From Amoebophrya sp. A120 (taxonomy: Eukaryota > Sar > Dinophyceae > Syndiniales > Amoebophryaceae), in assembly GCA_905178155.1 (NCBI GenBank), contig CAJINV010000001.1, positions 282,344 through 346,343 of the forward strand: a DNA stretch of 64,000 bases. The letters are read 5' to 3'. The notes below the pieces were generated by a model that worked only from the letters and a program-made list of their open reading frames with translations, did no database searches and was not told the DNA's origin. Of the stretch, positions 1 through 10,722 are shown in pieces; position 1 is the stretch's first letter, and each line of letters starts with the position of its first letter. Position numbers and translations under genes: made by a program.

Positions 1-720
1 CACACGCTGTCCCGACGACCGGGACATGGGATCGACACCACGAAAACATGGCCCCCCGACCTCGAGCATCATCGCCCAGCCAACCTGACCACCCCCAAGC
101 ACTCAAAAAACGGACCGGAGAGGACATCGCGTGCGCCGAACCCGGGCGAGGAGAACACAGAAGGGAAATCCGAAACAGGAGACAACGAAGCCGGCTAATT
201 TGCGAATCGGAAAAGGCAGAAAAGCTGGCTGATTGGTGTCTAAAACAACTCCCGGAACGCCCTCCGGAACCTGGCGGACCCCCGAAAAAACCCTTGCTAA
301 TTTGTAGTCTAATTTTTTTGCCCCCCTGTTCTAATTGGTGGTCTAACTTGCGTCTAATTTGCAGAACCCCAAGGCCCCAGACCCTGTCTAATTTGCAGAA
401 CTACGCAAAAAACAAGTGCGATTTTGCCTATGCCCGAGATATAAGCGAAATCACACACGAAATTCCCACCCGATGCAAATTAGCCAACCAATTAGCCAAC
501 CAATTAGCAACAAATTAGGTACCAATTAGCCAGGGCATTTTTCGGGTCCAGAATTGGGTCCGAAACAGATTAGCGGCGGTGTAGAATTTCAAATTAGGAT
601 TTTCCGGGAGGTGTTTTAGCAAGCAAAAGCGGGCCTTCTTCCCGAGGCCCCGCCGATTCTTCCAAGAAGAGAATACCGGACGGCCGCCCCAGGAAAAGGT
701 GGAGAACACATACCAAAGGC
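1..720. repeat. AT-rich dispersed short repeats, no gene
   Basis: The stretch 230-600 repeats the short motif CTAATTTG or its complement many times (for example near 303, 350, 387, 476-535). Around 476-500 there is a short tandem run of ATTAGCCAACCA. The open frames crossing it have no recognisable domain and change character from one half to the other. I see no gene. Confidence 0.5.
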
Positions 721-1089
721 ATGAACCCCTGTCGCCCCGGCCCCGGAATCAGGGCGCGGGCCCCACGCGGCAGAGGGCACTACACACAGACCGAAGTCCG
801 GGAACCCTGGCGCCCTCCCGAGAGGAATGACAAAACGGCAAAGGCCCCAAATGCGAAGCCTGGCTGCACCTCGGGCCCGGTGCGGATGCACAGAGAGATG
901 CGGCGGGCCCCCGATTGTCGACGCGCCACACCTTCCGGGGCGTTCCCGGTACCCACAAAACACACACAAAGACCGGCGCCACGCCATTGCCCCGGGGGCG
1001 GCCAAACGCGGCCCCCCTGTTGCCAACAAGACACCCATCAAGCTCCCCAATTAGCCCACTTTTAGGAAATAATTAGAAACAGAAACCGC

Positions 1090-2950
1090 CCGGGGCTGTC
1101 TGCCTGATTTGCGAGTTTCCAAGGCCGCCAAGTCAGCCGCCTACACTCCAGCGCCCTGGGCCTCGCCAGAAGGATCGAGGGCGCTGGGACATAGCATGCC
1201 GGAAGGATTTGAGCGCAAGTTGCGCAGGTGTTCGCGCACTTTGCGGCTTCCCGTTCCCTGCCCAAGCCAGCCGCCTACATTCCAACGCCCTGGACCCTTC
1301 TGGTGTGGCCCATAGCGCTGGAACGAATGGAGGCGGCTGGCTTTGCGCGCGGGTAACATGGATGTTCGCCTTGCGAGTGTCCAGGGCCAAGCCCGCCACC
1401 TAGGTAGGCTCCAGCGCTCACTCTGAACCACACCAGAAGGGCCCAGGGCGCTGGAATGCGGGCGGCTGGCTTTGGGCGCAGGCGGCGCAGGTGCTCTCTG
1501 TGCGAGTTTCCGTGCCCAAGACCGCCGCCTACATTCCAACCAAAGAACGCCCGGGGCCACGCCAGAACGAAGGGCCCAGAGCGCCTTCGCATAGGCGGCG
1601 GGTTGGAATTGGGCGCAACTTGCGCGGCTGTTCGCCGTGCGGGCTTCCGTGACCAAATCAAACGCCTATATTCCAGCGCCCTTGGCCTCAGCAGCAGGGC
1701 CCAGAGCGCTTGCAGGCGGGCGGCTGGATTTGAGCAGAAGCTGCGCAGCTGTTCGCTTCGCGAGTTGGCTTCCATGGCCGGGCCAGTCACCTAGATTCCG
1801 GCGCCAACTCTGAGCCGGGTCAGAAGAGTCCAGGGCGCTGGAAATATAGACGGCTGGACTTGCGCGCAAGTTGTGTCGATGTTCCCTTTGCGCGTTTCCG
1901 TGGCCACACCAGCCGCCTACACCCCAGCGCTCTGAGCCCCGCCAGAAGGGCCCAGGGCGCTAGAATGCAGGCGGCTGGATTTCAGCGCAGGCGACGTGGA
2001 TGCTCGCTCTGCGAGTGTCTGTGGCCCGCCAAGCCAGCCGTCTGCATTGATTCACTCCAGCGCACCGAGCCACGCCAGAAGGGCGCAGGGTGTTGCAATG
2101 TACGTAGGCGGCTGGATTTGAGCGCAGGTGGCGCGCGTGTTCGCTCACTCTGCAGCTGCCCGTGGCCAGCCCAGCCGCCTACATTCCCCCCCGCGCCCGC
2201 TTTGAGCCACGCCAGATGTGTCAAACAAGGGCGCTGGAGTGTAGGCGGCCGGGCCCGGTCACTCGAGCAAAAGTGGCGCAGATGTTATGTTCGCTTTGCG
2301 TGAGCCACACCAGAGCGAAGGGTCAGCGAGCGGCGCTGGAGTGTGGCCGCCTGGGCTCAGTCACTTGAGCAAAAGTGGCGAAGATGTGCGCTGTGCGAGT
2401 TTCCGTGGCCAAGCCAACCGCCTACACTCTAGCGCTCTGAGCCGCGCCAGAAGCGTCCAGCTAGCGAGCGCGCTGGAGCATAGACGGCTGCCTGGATTTG
2501 GGCAAAGGTGGCCCCGATGTTTTCTGTGCCTCGGCTCGCCTGCGAGCTTCCACGGCCGAGCCAGCTCTTTAAATTCCAACGCCCTGAGCCACACCGAAAG
2601 GGCCCAAAGCGCTGGAAGGTAGCCGACGGACCACATTTGGGCGCAAGGCGCGCGCGGGCGCAGATGTTCCCGTGGCCAAACCGGCCGCGAACATCCCAAC
2701 GCCCTGGGACTCACCAGAAGAGTTCTGTCCCGGGTGCCGGAAGGTAGGCGGCCGCCCGGGCCGGCTTGGGAGCAAGAAGGTGGCGCAGGTGCCCGCGCTG
2801 CGAGGGGGTTTGAGCGTCCATGGCCAAGCCAACCGCCTTCATTCCCAGCGCTCTGAGCCACACCAGAAGGGCCCACGGCGCTGGAATATAGGTGGCCGCG
2901 GCCGGAGTTGAGCGCAAGTGACGCAGATTTTCGCTGTGCGAGTTCCTATG
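1090..2950. repeat. Tandem array of ~130 bp units with palindromic cores
   Basis: A degenerate unit of about 125-135 bp recurs roughly 14 times. Each unit carries CCGCCTACATTCCAGCGC followed some 30-45 bp later by its near reverse complement GCGCTGGAATGTAGGCGG, so every unit can fold on itself. Unit starts are visible near 1138, 1269, 1396, 1522, 1661, 1787, 1912, 2039 and 2167. The open frames on both strands are by-products of high GC and repetition. The array grades into non-repetitive GC-rich DNA after 2950. Confidence 0.8.
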
Positions 2951-4051
2951 GGCCGCTTCAGTTTTTGGCACCCATCGGCGAGGCCGCCTCGCTCTGTTTC
3001 GCCTGGCTGGCAGACTGCCCCCAAACAAGATGCCGGCCGGGGGCCGGCGCGACGGCTTGCGGTGTAATAGGGGCGGGCCCGCCTCGGTTCCCTGTCCAGG
3101 ACGCCTCGCTCGGCCCTGCCGCAACATGCGGCGCGCTTCTCTTTGCGTTTGTTGACTGCCTGCGCGGGTCAACCGGCCGGGCCCTCACTCGGGGCCGCGG
3201 CTGCAGTTCGTTGTTTGTGTGCGCGCCTGCTTGAGCAAGGGGCCGGCCGCCCGGGCCTTGGTGGGCTTTCGGCGCCAAGGCCCGTTTGTTGTGATATGCC
3301 CGGCCCGTCCAAAAGGCGGCCTAGCGGAAGGGCGCGCGCGCGCGCCAGATTCGTGCCGGGGCGGTGCCAGATTGGGCGCTCGAAGCAAGGCCGGCGCCGG
3401 GCCTTGACAAGGGAGACCCAGCAAGGCAGCTGGTTCCCGGTAGTTCATTGATGAGCATCCGAGCCAGATGGCGCCAGGCCCTGGCCAAGCCTGCCAAACG
3501 GCCGGCGCGAGGCCCTAGCGGTGCTGGACGGGGCCCGGGCGCGCCAGGGGCGGCAGGCCGGCGCAAGATTCTGGGTGGCGAGGCCACTCAGCCTACGATC
3601 GGGCTAGCTGATGCCAGCCACCCAGCTCACTGATCGCGGCCGGGGTTGTGCGGCGCAGCTAGATTTATTTAGGCGGAGGATGGAAGCCTGCTAGCCGCGG
3701 CCAGATCCTTCCTGCCTGGCCAATGAGGCGGCTGCCACGCACATTGTGGCCGAGGCGGCGCAAAGCCTTTGCAGGGCCTACGAACGCCATATCCTGGTGG
3801 GCCGAGCCTGCTAGCCGATGCAAAGCAATCGAAAGCATTGCGCGAGGGAGGCAGTCTGGCATAGGCCTTGGGGAGGCGGAGCAAAGGCCTTGGGGAAGGT
3901 CTCGGGGCTTGCCTGCGCTCGCAAAGCCGCTCGCGCTGTCCTCGGGGACAAGCCCTGGCGGGGCCTCGGGGGCGTATGGCCGCTGGGGTTTATGTTTCGA
4001 AGTCAAGTCGCCCTCTTCTTGGGGCTGTTTTTTCTAGCTGCCCACTGTCCA
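2951..4051. other. GC-rich gene-free DNA
   Basis: Very GC-rich sequence with many GGCCGGCGC-like words. Overlapping open frames occur on both strands, none with a recognisable domain, and no splice-consistent model could be made. Nothing else was seen. Confidence 0.4.
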
Positions 4052-5113
4052 TCAAGATAGGGTCGGCCAAACGGCCGACCCCCATCTTGTAACCATAAGT
4101 AACATCAACACTGGCACACCGCACACGAATTTAGAAAATGGAACATATTGTACCGCAAAATGAAACATATTTGAAGTAGCCCCCGTACCGGTGGTGCGAT
4201 CCCGAAAAAAGATGCAGACGTGGTCCTCAGGAGCGTGTCCGCAGGGACAGCGGGCACTGCGTACTTTCAGCTGAAACCCCGGGCAGTACTGCCCCTGGTG
4301 ACAAAGCGAGTGCCCCACACCGGTGTGCATCTTGAGCAGGTTGCCACAACGACCGCAAACGGCGTTGTCTCGCAGAGCAAGGCAATCCTTGCCGCAAACC
4401 TTTGGGTAGTAGTCGGTGGCAGAAAATTTGATCATGGAAGCTAGCTTGATTCTCTCAACTTCTAAATCCTGTGGTCACTGGCGCGTCTTCGTCGTCTTAT
4501 TTCACCTTGATGAGCATTCCGATGCAGCTTTCATCGCAACACGCAGCTACAACTAAGTACGCATCTGTACCTGACATCGCCACAGGCCGCGACATCCCTG
4601 CAACGTCGCAGCGGCTATGGATTCACTGCACCTGTCGCCTGGTTTTTTTCCCCCACCAGTTGAATTTTTGCGTCGGCCAGTACTACAAGTTGTACCTCCT
4701 GCAGCAGTTGCTTCCTTTCCCAACTCGCGAGGAAGATCGTCAACGCCATCCAAAAATTCGTCCTCCGCACTTGCGCTGTTCCTTCTCCGAGTCCGACGGA
4801 AAAACGCGCGGCCGCCACTGACCCCGGTTAGCAATTCCTCGCTTTGTTCCCGGCGTCTTTTCAACTCGACCGCCTCCTGCCGCTCCTCGTCGTACGGGCT
4901 GTCTTCCGGTTTGTAAAATGGTACTGTGGCCTCCAGCAACACCTCGCGCGCCGCCTGGATTAGCTTGAAAGCCTCCGTTGTGCATTCCACGTGGTCGCGG
5001 TTCTTATCGGGATGAAATTTCAGGGCTAGCCGCTTGTAGGCCGTGGCTATCTCATCTCTGCTGGCGGTGCCGTTCACCTCCAGCAGTGCTGCAGCGGTGC
5101 GCGGGTTCATCAT
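4052..5113 (-). CDS. DnaJ (J-domain) protein with C-terminal Cys-rich zinc-binding region
   Basis: Two exons, 5113-4571 and 4468-4052, joined in phase 0 across a GT-AG intron (4469-4570), give about 319 residues. The J-domain is at the very N-terminus (residues about 6-65) and has the diagnostic HPD in KFHPDKNRD, so the protein should stimulate the ATPase of an Hsp70 partner. No signal peptide or membrane segment is seen. A charged, low-complexity middle (about 75-180) leads into exon 2, which is rich in paired cysteines (CGKDC, CGRC, CPCGH) and probably binds zinc. That region is not the standard DnaJ zinc-finger with four CXXCXGXG repeats, so the class is neither simple type I nor plain type III. 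The start is the first ATG of the open frame, directly before the J-domain. Confidence 0.85.
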
Positions 5114-5258
5114 CTTGATGTGATTCTGAACAGATACAGGAGAAAACTGCTATTCACTCGTCATAAAAGCTGAAGCGCTCCTGAACTACTGACGATCCAT
5201 TGTTTGTCACACGAAACATGAGTGCTTTTGTTCTACCAAGGAGAAGGTAGAGGCCAAG

Positions 5259-5385
5259 CGCGTTGTTTGGTAATATAGTATATTACCAAACAACGCGAAT
5301 CCGAAAATCTGTGAGTATATTATACTCACAGATTTTCGGATTCGCGTTGCTGGCGCCGGCAGTGTCTTTCAAATTTTAAAATTTG
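5259..5385. repeat. Adjacent near-perfect palindromes (cruciform-type)
   Basis: Three inverted repeats follow one another. The first (5259-5297) has 19-bp perfect arms around one base. The second (5291-5349) has 29-bp perfect arms around one base and shares its CAACGCG with the first. The third (5370-5385) is a 16-bp perfect AT-rich palindrome. They lie 150-270 bp upstream of the DnaJ start. Confidence 0.95.
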
Positions 5386-6061
5386 AAAAAGAATTTTTCT
5401 CAGCCTCAGGTGGCAACGGTTCAACGGAGGAACAAATCTCATGCTCCATCTTCATCGGCAGTTCTTCTACCGGTTCTCCGAGGATTTCTTGGAAAAATAT
5501 TTAGTTCTCTCGCGTTGACTATACCATGATGAAAAGAGCCAGCAGGTGCGGGTCCAGTGAAATATATTCACATTATCGATTGGGATTGGGATTGGGATTC
5601 AGCTGCTCGTGACACGACGGCAAAAGCCAGTACGAAAAAACAATTGAGATACAGAGTCAAAGTGAACGCAAATAAAGGGTCGGACTAATTTTGTCAGAAA
5701 AACAGAAGGAGTGCGAAGCTTTACAATAGTGCATGCGGGGCCTCACCAATTGGATATAGACCTATGAAACCATGTAAAGCGGGTCGTGGTCGTCATGTAG
5801 AAGTACAGAACAGAGCAATTACAATGAATGAGTGACATTAAAGACCTACGTTATGTTGTGCTTGTACAGATATAAAAAGATTGTTCTTACAAATGCTAAT
5901 TTACAGTGGAGTTGTGGACGAGCAGATGATACAACATGTCCATAGTGAAGAACCCCCGGGGGTGGTTCGTCTAAATCTATGGGCAGCAGAGTACTTAATT
6001 TCACTTTTCCTCGTAGTGCGAAATATTTTTGGAACGGTCACGCGCCTCCTTGTGTTTCGTT
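5386..6061. other. Intergenic, short GATTGG repeats
   Basis: No gene is supported. A short run of ATTGGG units lies at about 5577-5600. The rest is unremarkable non-coding sequence between the DnaJ start and the 3' end of the armadillo-like gene. Confidence 0.5.
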
Positions 6062-7744
6062 TTAATGTCCAGCCTCCTCGATTGATTGAAGAATGTCGTC
6101 CGCCACGTCTTCCAGCTCGCGGTCGTTGAACTGAAACAGGGCTTTTATCTTCTCTCGTGCGCCGGCGTCGTGGACTAATTTGGCGTACCTGCAGGGGTTT
6201 CATGTTGTCGTGTACGTGATTAAAATTCATAACAACGACAAGTCGAGCTCTTCAGCTTGATGTTAGCGTACGTGTTGTACCACTACACATTTCTCCCCTA
6301 GCGACAACCACAAATCAAGAAAAACTAGAGTACTCTCTAACAATCCGGCGTTCCTCCGTGGGCTCTTCCATGAATTCGCAGATGGTGAGCAGGGCCTCCA
6401 GTTTCAGGTCAAGCATTCGCTGCAGGTCTTCAGTGCCGAGGTCTTTGTACCCCTTCGGCAACTCGAGCAGTTTTACCTGAGAAGCAGAAGGTTTATTTGA
6501 AAAGACACTGATAAAGTTAAGCGACGAAGTCATTTAGGGCGTTTAAAGAATTGTCATTTTGCCTGCTGTGATAAGATAAGGAATTCAGATTGACAGTCAA
6601 GCAAAAAAAATATACGAATCCCTCCACGCCGCCGAGCGAGCAGAGCTTTTGTTTCGCGATATCGTCTTCGAGAATGATGTTTCGCAGAATGGATGCGGCG
6701 GCACAGGCTAAGCCTTCCACGGGGGAGAGCATCAGGGGGACGAGGGGTGTCATGGCACCTGCGTCGAACGCAGCCTGGGCGTTCAGCGGGCTTTCAATGC
6801 ACAGGAAGGACAAAGCGACAACCGCGGTGTGTATGCGGTCCTCTTGCCCGCTGTTCAGGAAGTCCACAAACTTCGTTATGCCACCTGTTGTTCATAGTAA
6901 TACGTTTCTTTGATGTTGTTGTTAATCCATTTCTTTTTATTCTTTTCGATTCGGTTTTTTTGTAAGCGCAAGAGACCTCCCACTGCAGTGTACCATCTTG
7001 ACCACAGATTTTGCTACAAAGTGGATGACGGAGACCAAGAACGAAGCACGCACAAGCACAAGAAGAGCGAAAAGCATTGAAAACAAGTATCGTACCCATT
7101 GTTCTGATTTTGTTTTTCATTTCCGGGTCGTAGGGTTGCAGTTCGGTCGCCGACTCCGCGGTGACGGCGCCCTTGATGGCCAACTGGGTTCCGGCCAGCG
7201 CGCCTATGGTCCGGGGGTTCTTGGCCCACTGGTGCATCTGTTCGTCCGTTTCTATCTTCTCGTTGCTGTCCATCAGAGCGATGAGGGACTCGATGTTGTT
7301 GCCTCGGAAGGCTGCGTCAAACTTCTCCGCGTCGTCGCCACCTGGGGAAAACAGTGCAGAAGAGAATGATTTTGATTTTGTATGACAACTCAAGGCATGC
7401 AAATGCATCTCTACTGAAACGAGCTAGCTACTTCTCCTTTCGCTGCAGCAATATCGTACGCTCCTGACACACTTCTAGTTCTAAGAAGACGAAGACCCGA
7501 CATAATAAACCTAAAGCAAAAGATTATATGATGTCCAGTGGTAAAAAGAAGTACTACCTTCTGAGTGGAAAACCATGCTTTCCTTCTTTGGCTTCTCCTG
7601 CGGCTCCCCTGGAGTTTCCTCCCCGGGTGGCCCGGCATTGACGCTTGATTTCTTCTCGGAGGGTTTCCTCTCGGAAGGAGCTTTTGGTGGAGGAGCCTGG
7701 GGGGTCGGCTTCTCCTCTTCGCCACAGCAACAAGCGGCACCCAT
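6062..7744 (-). CDS. Armadillo-like repeat protein, likely N-myristoylated
   Basis: Five exons (7744-7558, 7341-7096, 6884-6616, 6476-6334, 6188-6062), all with GT-AG introns and consistent phases, encode 323 residues. The N-terminus MGAACCCGEEE carries Gly2 and a cysteine cluster, the pattern of N-myristoylation plus palmitoylation, so membrane anchoring is likely. A Pro/Lys/Glu-rich linker follows to about residue 62. The rest is helical with armadillo-type features: exon 3 has paired helices ending in ALSFLCIESPLNAQAAFDAG and an SILRNIILEDD segment typical of an ARM unit; exons 4-5 continue with amphipathic helices and an acidic C-terminus. The fold suggests a scaffold or Hsp70-nucleotide-exchange-like role, but the exact family was not identified. 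Confidence 0.8.
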
Positions 7745-8607
7745 CTTCCGAAAAGCGGGCTGAAAGTCAACTCAGGTTCTTCTCGTCGCGCTAGCGCGCC
7801 GTACTCAACTGCAGGACTGATCCAACATGATGGCCCTTGTTGCAAGCGCGAAATAGCATCAAAACACAATAAATGTAGTTGGAAATAATGGTACAGCTAG
7901 GGAGGTGGTCCTGTTATTTGGAGCGATTAGATGCCAATACGGAAGGAATGCAAGTAAGTAAGTACTTACTCGAGTACGTAACGATAACGAAAACGAAGGT
8001 GGGTAGGGCACAAAGGGGCGACACAATCACGATGTCGAGTGCGCACGATTGATTGAGTACGATAACGAGTCAGATTCGAGCGGACGATGACCGAAATCCG
8101 AAAGCACTTTCTTCAATGTCTACGCACCGAAACTGTCACTGTCTTGCTCTTAGCTTAAAATCAGAACGAGGCAACCGAAGCGCAGGACGAGTTGAGCACC
8201 GACCAAGCTAGCTTTTCTCTGCAGAATTTCCTCAAAGATAGTTTGTTGTTGCAACAAATCAAAATTTCTTTTTGGCTGGAAAAGATACCGAAAAGTCGCA
8301 CTTGGTCTGAAACCGATGAAGAAAAAGAGTACTTGGGTGCTGTTCTGTGAACAGCAGATGTAGATTGATATTACATAGTCACATTAAGCAACCAAAAACT
8401 CTGCAACTAGCAGGTCCACTACGAAATTCAGGCACGCGCCGTCTCGTCTGTTTATCTCGCATTGGAAATGAAGTCCAAAAGTGTGGCGAAAGCAAACTCA
8501 ATGCGCTCCGGCGTCGGAGGTGTTTTATCGATGCATTGCAAAAGAAAGAAACAGTCACATTACAGGACACAAACACATACATTTATCCCTTATTCTCAAG
8601 AACTTCT
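7745..8607. other. Intergenic
   Basis: No coding region is supported. The stretch includes the palindromic AAGTAAGTACTTACT near 7957-7970 and probable 5' untranslated sequence of the armadillo-like gene. Confidence 0.4.
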
Positions 8608-10722
8608 TCACGCTCCGGCATTCTTCGCATGAGCAAGCGAAGTCTCGCCGCCCTTCTTGTTTACAGCACCACCGCCGTCCCCGTCCTCCGCAAGAATGTA
8701 GGCAAACTTTTTCCCGCAAACGGAATCGCACTGTTGCTCTAACTTCAGGTAGCGCTGCCGCAACAGCTCCTGCTTTTCCATGAAGAGCTGCTTGGCCGCG
8801 TCGGTTTGGTGCGGTAAAATGCCGACGCAGGAGCTCCTGTTGGTGCTACCTTTTGAAACACTTCCGGGAGAAGTGGACGATGTTGACGTCGTATTTTCAT
8901 TGGAAATCTGTCCGCGATCGCTGTATGCCTATGGATTGTAAAAATGTCTGGGTCTGGAAGAATGCTAGACTTGTCATGCAGGTTTTCCATGACGACCCAT
9001 GTGAATGGGATCTGATATGGAGGACATAGCATGACAGATTCTGTGAGAGTTCTATCATGCCTATCGTCCTGCATTAGAAACTGCCGCTCGATTAGGTCAA
9101 AAGTGGACAGTTTTTGGTAATCATGCAGCACAGATTTTTACATGATTCAGATTTAGCATGACAAGTTGCTTTGTTCCAGACCAAGACATTTTTGCATTTG
9201 ATACGCTGGTGTTGACTTTGAAAATGCAATCGAACAATTGCCGCCTCTCTTCCAGTCCCATTTTCTGGACGTTCTCCTGGCATGTTTTCTGACAGTCTAT
9301 TGTGAGGAAAAATGTCCCCACACCAGAGTCAAGATGGAAAATCTTCGCTCGTTCGTTCGTGTGGATCGGCTCTGCCGACCGGGTAGCCCATCGCCTCACA
9401 TACAAATGACCGACGCGAACCCCGTTGCGGGACATACATATGGCCATATGGCCGCACGGAGGGGCCCTAAGCGCTACATACATAGTTCACCCTAAGCGCC
9501 TACCACTTCGGTCGGGACTGAGTCTACCTGGTCCTGGGGGTTCACAGCGCACTAGCCCTCTTGCTAGCATAAACAGATTGGGTTCTACAAACTGATCTAA
9601 CTCCTTATGACAGTCAGGCCATCTTAAAGGACAAATCAACCAGCTATGGTTGTTCCGCATGACAAGTTTGCTCTCGTAGTGTAATCCTGTTTAGCTAGTA
9701 GTTCCGAAGCATCACAGACGTAGCATATCATGCTCATCTTAGCATCACAAATTCCCAAACACGAAGGGAAAGTGGCTCTTTTGGGGCGTCGCATCATCAT
9801 CATCATCATCATGTAGTGGACACCCGCACCCAGCGCCACAGGTCAAGGATCCCCTCCCCGGGGGGTGGGCGAGGAAGCACTTTCGGCGACCTCAACATAC
9901 AAAAGCCGAGCGCTACCACGGCAAGTCGCCCCAATAAAAGTGCCAACCAGTCGGGAGCTACCCACCACACCTGATCAGTACAGCCCGGCCTGCTAGCCGA
10001 GCGCGACAGCCCAGTATACAGAACGATCCAGGACCCGACCCATTTTACGCCATAAGTATTTGCTCTCACGGAAGAGACGACGCACCCCTTTGGGCTAAGG
10101 GGCGAGACTCTCCCTTAAGCCGCAACCCCACCCGGACAGGGGGGGCTGGACCATTTGTGCCTTCCCTGCGGCCGGCACGGACGAAAAAGGCAAGTGCGCG
10201 GACCGGAGATGCCAAGCGAACCATTGGCCAGTTGTTTGTCACGCTGACTGGCAACCCACCTGGGGCACAGCGACAGCTTAAAGGTTTAGTTTGTGCGTGG
10301 CAGTCTTAGTGCAGCTACTTGACTTATTCTGCAACAGAAGCAAAGGGTGGGAGGGGGGACGGGGATCATAAGCCGGAATCATCATCATCATGTAGTGGAC
10401 ACCCGCCCCCAGCGCCACAGGTCAAGGACCCCCTCCCCGGGGGGTGGGCGAGGAAGCACTTTCGGCAACCTCATCATACAAAAGCCGGGCGCTACCACGG
10501 CAAGTCGCCCCAAGAAAAGTACCAACCAGTCGGGAGCTACCCACCACACCTTTTTTTGGCATGAGATTTGCATGACAGCTCTGGGGTGGGGACGTTTTTA
10601 AATATGACACAGTCCTTCTTTGCGTCAAAGAACTCCCAAACCCGGCCGCGCATTTGCTGCGGGCGCGCAGCGTTCAGCGTGCTTTCCAGCTCAGCGACAT
10701 CCTTCGGGCGGAAATGCTCCAT
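8608..10722 (-). CDS. Small protein with two CX3C motifs, interrupted by two insertion introns
   Basis: Exons 10722-10609, 9291-9205 and 8928-8608 join in phase 0 to a 173-residue protein. There is no signal peptide. Residues about 38-45 contain CQKTC within a charged helix; residues about 133-141 contain CDSVC followed by GKKFAYI. Two CX3C motifs are the signature of small Tim chaperones of the mitochondrial intermembrane space, but here they lie about 90 residues apart instead of 11-16, separated by a Ser/Thr-rich linker, so the assignment is only a suggestion. The first intron is a 1.3 kb inverted-repeat element with a GACTGT duplication; the second is a 276-bp introner with usable GT-AG ends. 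Start: first ATG, directly followed by a helical region. Confidence 0.65.
8929..9204 (-). mobile_element. Family A introner acting as intron (GT-AG)
   Basis: The ends are inverted copies: GTATCAAATGCAAAAATGTC at the 5' end and its near complement at the 3' end, followed by TAG. Unlike most copies in the window it offers canonical GT and AG at frame-restoring positions. No clear target duplication remains, so it may be an older, adapted copy. Confidence 0.8.
9797..9972 (+). repeat. Direct repeat copy 1 inside the 1.3 kb element
   Basis: About 175 bp starting with ATCATCATCATGTAGTGGAC and ending in CTACCCACCACACC. It is about 95% identical to 10376-10551. Both copies contain a perfect CCCCTCCCCGGGGGG palindrome-like core. 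Confidence 0.9.
10376..10551 (+). repeat. Direct repeat copy 2 inside the 1.3 kb element
   Basis: Second copy of the ~175-bp repeat at 9797-9972, in the same orientation. It differs by a handful of substitutions, so the duplication is fairly recent. Confidence 0.9.

Larger units (their letters stand above)
9292..10608 (-). mobile_element. 1.3 kb inverted-repeat element forming an intron
   Basis: The ends match as inverted repeats around GTCCCCACNCCAGAG. A GACTGT target duplication lies on both sides (10609-10614 and 9292-9297), and removing one copy plus the element restores the frame between two exons of the small CX3C gene. It contains two direct copies of a ~175-bp sequence and GCATGACA words shared with the other element families. 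No transposase-like frame is visible, so it is non-autonomous. No cut position gives both GT and AG. Confidence 0.75.

Noticed and set aside
616-3600. Long frames across the tandem array and GC-rich start of the window
   Set aside because: They follow the repeat units and change frame with them; no domain seen.
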